Positions 62,101 to 64,000 of a stretch of 64,000 nt of DNA are shown in pieces. Source of the DNA: Siphonodentalium dalli (Eukaryota > Mollusca > Scaphopoda > Gadilida > Siphonodentaliidae); assembly GCA_032622095.1 (NCBI GenBank), contig CP136064.1:248281827-248345826 (forward strand), in the 5' to 3' direction. Position numbers and translations under genes: made by a program. The notes beneath the pieces are model-generated. The model ran no database searches. It had not been told where the DNA came from and saw only the letters and a program-made list of their open reading frames with translations. Positions within the stretch are counted from its first letter, which is position 1. Each line of letters opens with the position of its first letter.

Positions 62101-62368
62101 GTCACAGGTTATAGATATGCCCACACTAGGCAGTATGCCACAAGGGGGTATGTACCCGACGACAGTCCATCTCTTGTTTTTCTTATATTTACTGTAAAAC
62201 ATAAATCAGTCATCAATCTGAATTTTATTTAATGATTTTCAGTTGGGCTGAGTAATGATATTGATGACATGGATGTTGTCAGTGGTGATGAAGAAAGTGA
62301 TGATAGTGATGCAGCAGCTGCTGAAGAGATTTTTGATGATGCCAGTTTGACATTCTCGAGACATGACG
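50101..62368 (+). CDS. AAMP: Probable AAMP (angio-associated migratory cell protein) orthologue, first two exons, 3' incomplete
   Basis: CDS join(50101..50185, 62243..62368), continuing beyond 64000. The ATG follows an in-frame TAA at 50095-50097, so it is the first possible start in the open frame. The visible 70 residues are very acidic (26 Asp/Glu): DDDILYEDEVVEVMD, SGDEESDDSD, then DDASLTFSRHD. Known of the family: AAMP has an acidic N-terminus with an (E/D)-x-VEVxD stretch and a DDSxxxF...H segment leading into the first WD40 blade at SVFCV. The visible exons match that order and stop just before that blade. No WD40 repeat is in the window, so the assignment rests on a short low-complexity N-terminus. 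Alternative: another acidic-N-terminus protein. AAMP is a mainly cytoplasmic WD40 protein linked to cell migration and, in yeast (Sqt1), to ribosome assembly. Confidence 0.62.
50511..50730. repeat. Left TIR and ACGCGGTCG subterminal repeats
   Basis: GTTACGACCGCGTTGGAGTA and CGCGGTCGTAACGTTACTCC alternate in both orientations, followed by AACGCAAAAAACGCGGTCGA-type units. The mirror cluster is at 60060-60261. Confidence 0.8.
51865..52077. repeat. Left inverted terminal repeat of the DIRS-like element
   Basis: From TATTTCCGCCAAAGGAAGCC to TTGAATTAGCCAGTTTATTT; its inverse spans 57784-57985 with only a few differences. The outermost ~35 bases differ from the right repeat, as in DIRS elements. 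Confidence 0.82.
52790..54240. repeat. GATACCGCGG-rich segment split by a hAT element
   Basis: Left part 52790-52973 (GGTGATACCCCGGTCATGAC, AATACCGCGGTGG) and right part 54098-54240 (GTATCAGTACCGCGGTATTG, GGATACCGCGGTATACTAGT). The shared ACCGCGGT palindromes in both orientations suggest the subterminal repeats of yet another element, into which the hAT inserted. Its ends were not resolved. Confidence 0.5.
52982..54089. mobile_element. hAT element with perfect 8-bp target duplication, inside the DIRS-like element
   Basis: Termini TAGTGTTCAAACGATTAGTC and GTTGTTTGAACACTA, with subterminal ACTAGTCGAC motifs at both ends. GGGTGTAT lies on both sides (52974-52981, 54090-54097). 1108 bp without a transposase frame. 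Confidence 0.92.
54841..55368 (+). pseudogene. ORF1 (gag-like) remnant of the DIRS-like element
   Basis: One frame, broken by a stop at 55075-55077, reads ...PGPMAPPPSGYQKKPVLAMG..., then MGGIYTSIEPSPEWASS and IIAGRSDARAESDMLSLHPK up to 55368. It is GC-richer than its surroundings. A second, more damaged copy near 57210-57290 encodes SPSSEWAS...AGRSVAKAESELVSF, so the SxEWAS-x-AGRS-x-A(R/K)AES motif was conserved by selection in the ancestor. I do not recognise the protein family; ORF1 of the element is inference from position and strand. Confidence 0.45.
55691..56105. repeat. 206-bp tandem duplication
   Basis: GGCAAAGACGTTTGC at 55706 and 55912, each followed by CAGCTTTCKAGGAAGCTCAT, TTCCTTGCAGGCAGGG and GCCTGAAACCATGCTG. 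Non-coding in all frames as far as I can see. Confidence 0.85.
57040..57480 (+). pseudogene. Second damaged copy of the DIRS-like ORF1 segment
   Basis: GCTCCCTCTGTTCAGATGGC and CGCCATCGTCGGAGTGGGCC then GGTCGTTCTGTCGCTAAGGC parallel 54940-55190 in order. Frameshifts and a stop after DLRTDS break it. A downstream piece encodes ARFARNYALDGTSWDV in another frame. Its presence makes the interior a partial direct duplication. Confidence 0.45.
57627..57722. repeat. Internal complementary region of the DIRS-like element
   Basis: Reading inverse: ACTGATCAGGCTTTCTTTAA ... AAATATCAT is the right terminus, and ATTTCCGCCAAAGGAAGCCC ... CACTGAAC is the left terminus, joined without a gap at TATCAT|ATTTCC. 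This is the template by which a circular DIRS intermediate is completed. Confidence 0.75.
57784..58016. repeat. Right inverted terminal repeat of the DIRS-like element
   Basis: Inverse of the left repeat for about 195 bp, then a right-specific end GTTCAGGCTTTCTTTAAGGA ... TTTTTAAAAATATCAT whose complement is in the internal complementary region. Confidence 0.8.
58600..59040. repeat. 200-bp tandem duplication inside the TIR unit
   Basis: GATAACCGTCAACGAAATGG (58661) and GATAACCATCAACGAAATGG (58861) are exactly 200 bp apart. Both are followed by TTTCCAAAATAATACAATGT and CCCACATTTAGATTTTT. Confidence 0.85.
60060..60261. repeat. Right TIR and ACGCGGTCG subterminal repeats
   Basis: TTAAACTTCAACGCGGTCCG, ATTTCAACGCGGTCGTAACG and GTTACGACCACGTTGAGGAC precede the terminus GAGAAGGTCTGTA. 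Confidence 0.8.
60262..61476. other. AAMP: AAMP intron 1 outside the big element
   Basis: No gene. An imperfect double palindrome lies at 61095-61265: GTCGCCATCCAT pairs with ATGGATGGCGAC, and inside it ACCGGTGTTCTG (61149-61160) pairs with CAGAACACCGGT (61193-61204). Confidence 0.5.
61477..62170. repeat. TATACCCCC / CCGTCCGTCC dispersed element
   Basis: A TTATACCCCC/GGGGGGTATACTG hairpin start, CTGTCCGTCCGTCCGTACGT, then three 174-bp modules (GTCTGTTCATGTCATAACTT at about 61555 and 61729; diverged third at about 61903). Ends 72 bp before AAMP exon 2. Relative of 38338-38943. Confidence 0.75.
62243..62368 (+). CDS. AAMP: AAMP-like exon 2, followed by a GC donor
   Basis: Acceptor gattttcag ends at 62242. 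It encodes V, then GLSNDIDDMDVVSGDEESDD, SDAAAAEEIFDDASLTFSRH and D, plus one base. The frame continues to a stop soon after 62368. The best exit is a GC-type donor, gcaagt at 62369, keeping the same phase as exon 1. No GT donor lies near the end of the conserved segment. Confidence 0.68.
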
Positions 62369-62583
62369 GCAAGTATATCTCAGAAACATGATAGTAAACC
62401 TGCTTTCAGTTCTGGAAAATTATGTAATATAAACAATTAACATGTAAATATAACATTTTGTTATATGTATTGAATCGTAATTGAGACAACATTGCCAGTT
62501 ACCATTTTATGTGGAACTACCGATATCTTTTTTTATTTTGATTTGAAAATGAATGCAAAATTTTCAACAAACAGATGCAGGGT
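62369..62583. other. AAMP: Start of AAMP intron 2
   Basis: AT-rich and unrecognised, beginning with the GC donor GCAAGT. Confidence 0.4.
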
Positions 62584-62790
62584 TTAACCCTTTTATGACG
62601 GGTGCTATGCTTGTGCAGTATTAAAGATCCGGTGCCAATGCATTCTCTTATATATACAAGTCTGCCATAGGAAGCCTCGCATATATAAGAGAATGCACTG
62701 ACTTACAAGGTCAAGGTAAATATTGTCAGTCCAATGTTTTCTCTTATATATGCAAGGCTCCCAATGGGAGAATCAATTTATAGCATTATA
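62584..62790. mobile_element. TTAA-type hairpin MITE, right end lost
   Basis: TTAACCCTTTTATGACGGGT at the left and two TCTTATATAYGCAAGG-type hairpins. It fades after CTCCCAATGGGAG. Confidence 0.65.
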
Positions 62791-62861
62791 CGACGAAACA
62801 GCTGCTTTTACGAGAATCAGACTGAGAGTCAAGATTCTCATTCTCATCAGATTTTAAGCCC

Positions 62862-63148
62862 TTAGCCCTTTCAGTGCCAGGGGCCGATCTCATCGGGTCT
62901 AATTTACAGTCTGTAAAATCGGCCCTAAAAAATTAAAAAAAAAAAATGTCAGTTAAAGAATATAAGAAAAAATGATTAAAATTGTAAAAAATTGTAAAAA
63001 ATAATAAGAAATGATGAAAAATTGTTAGGCCAATGCATTCTCTTATATATGCGAGGCGACCTATGGTCGACTCGCATATATAAGAGAATGCATTGGCACA
63101 GGGTATATGGGTTGATACAAAAATCGGACTTGGCACTCAAAGGGTTAA
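62862..63148. mobile_element. piggyBac-like MITE, CCCTTTGAGTGCC ends (third copy)
   Basis: Left end mutated to TTAGCCCTTTCAGTGCCAGG, right end GGCACTCAAAGGGTTAA intact, with one near-perfect hairpin at 63029-63098. Most diverged left half of the three copies. Confidence 0.8.
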
Positions 63149-63338
63149 ATGATGATTCTTACCATGGAATTTTCTTATAGCAATTCTTCTTTGAAACTGA
63201 ATCCCATGGTCCAATAAAAGGTTCTCTTCGAAAATTATTATATTTCCAGAGTTGTAAGTGTTGTCATTAGTCATGTGAGGTTCGCTGACCAAGAAATTGT
63301 TGCTCTGTGAAGCATAAACAGTCCATATCATCATATAT

Positions 63339-63787
63339 AAGCCTGAGTTTAGTGTGCCTGTCATTTGCAGAATGAGGTCCCCAGAGGGTGAATTTAGTGA
63401 TTCTATCACGCACAGAAGACTAGCATTACCAACTTCACCCTCTTGAGACCTCATTCTGCATGGCCTCATCTGCAATGGGAGACATAGACTCAGATTGAAG
63501 TGCCCAAATGGTGAATATTATGATGTACACCCATGGGTAACCTCGATTATGCAATGCATCATCTGCCAATTTGGGGTTATACAGAAGCTAAACTAAAAAA
63601 GAAATAGAATCTATGTGAAGAAGATTTTAAAGAAATTTGTTAACAAAGAAACTTTCCGGAGAAGATGAGGCCTGAGCTAAGTAAGGTCCCCAGAGGGTGA
63701 ATTTAGTGATGCTAGCCCACTATGCTGGATAGAGTCACTAAATTCATCCTCATGCTGCAAATGACAGGTACCTTATTCTCAGGCCTG
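63339..63787. mobile_element. Three-hairpin MITE, copy 7
   Basis: AAGCCTGAGTTTAGTGTGCC at the left, diverged TTATTCTCAGGCCTG at the right. Left hairpin about 63368-63458; right hairpin about 63683-63760 with an internal deletion. The central inverted pair around CATGGGTAACC is present. Confidence 0.82.
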
Positions 63788-63793
63788 ATCACA

Positions 63794-63997
63794 TACAGTA
63801 ATGCTCTAATTAATCGACTCCTTAACCACAGCAGAATTATGGGTAACTTTTCAGGATTTAGTCGGAAATATGGCTTGTTGCCATTCATTGGAAAGCCCTC
63901 CGATGAATGGCAACAAGCCATATTTCCGACTAAATCCTGAAAAGTTACCCATAATTCTGCTGTGGTTAAGGAGTCGATTAATTAGAGCATTACTGTA
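63794..63997. mobile_element. Near-perfect foldback MITE, TACAGTAATGC ends
   Basis: Two ~95-bp arms from TACAGTAATGCTCTAATTAA to ATTCATTGGAAAGC, separated by only a few bases. It abuts the preceding MITE and ends three bases before the window edge. Confidence 0.88.
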
Positions 63998-64000
63998 CTG

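Overview
This is an animal (metazoan) nuclear genome window. It is AT-rich, intron-rich and very repeat-rich. The abundant short elements with CCGTCCGTCCGTC-type starts and short tandem modules resemble those I associate with marine lophotrochozoans, molluscs especially. I cannot name a species, and that assignment is inference.

Two protein-coding genes can be supported, both on the + strand. The first is a checkpoint kinase 2 (CHEK2/Chk2) orthologue. Fifteen exons between 2549 and 36842 were reconstructed by joining consensus splice sites with continuous reading phase. They encode 433 residues: most of the FHA domain, the whole Ser/Thr kinase domain and a basic C-terminal tail ending at TGA 36840-36842. 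The N-terminal SQ/TQ region and the first part of the FHA domain must lie before position 1, because no convincing upstream exon is visible. The second gene starts at ATG 50101 and runs off the right edge. Its two visible exons (50101-50185 and 62243-62368) encode an acidic N-terminus that looks like AAMP, a WD40 protein. The WD40 exons would be downstream.

Almost everything else is mobile or tandem DNA. The main blocks are: a 5.3 kb satellite of 44-bp units starting about 8 nt after a CHEK2 splice donor (6211-11474), with a 558-bp higher-order period; a 161-bp tandem array (11.9-13.0 kb); a 43-bp array whose units carry TTACGTCA (32.2-32.5 kb); about a dozen small elements bounded by TTAA-CCCTTT ends (piggyBac-like) that share one palindromic hairpin module; seven copies of a three-hairpin MITE with GCAGAATGAGGTCCCC arms; four copies or half-copies of a foldback MITE with TACAGTAATGC ends; and hAT-type elements with 8-bp target duplications, two of them nested.

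The intron after AAMP exon 1 holds the most elaborate structure. A roughly 9.75-kb unit with TACAGACCTTCTCAAAA terminal inverted repeats (50511-60261) is interrupted by a DIRS-like retroelement (51865-58016). That element has inverted terminal repeats and an internal complementary region. It is itself interrupted by a 1.1-kb hAT element (52982-54089) with a perfect 8-bp duplication.

The region between the genes (36843-50100) holds only the presumed CHEK2 3' UTR and repeats, including a LINE reverse-transcriptase tail fragment inserted in a MITE. No rRNA, intact tRNA or CRISPR array was seen.
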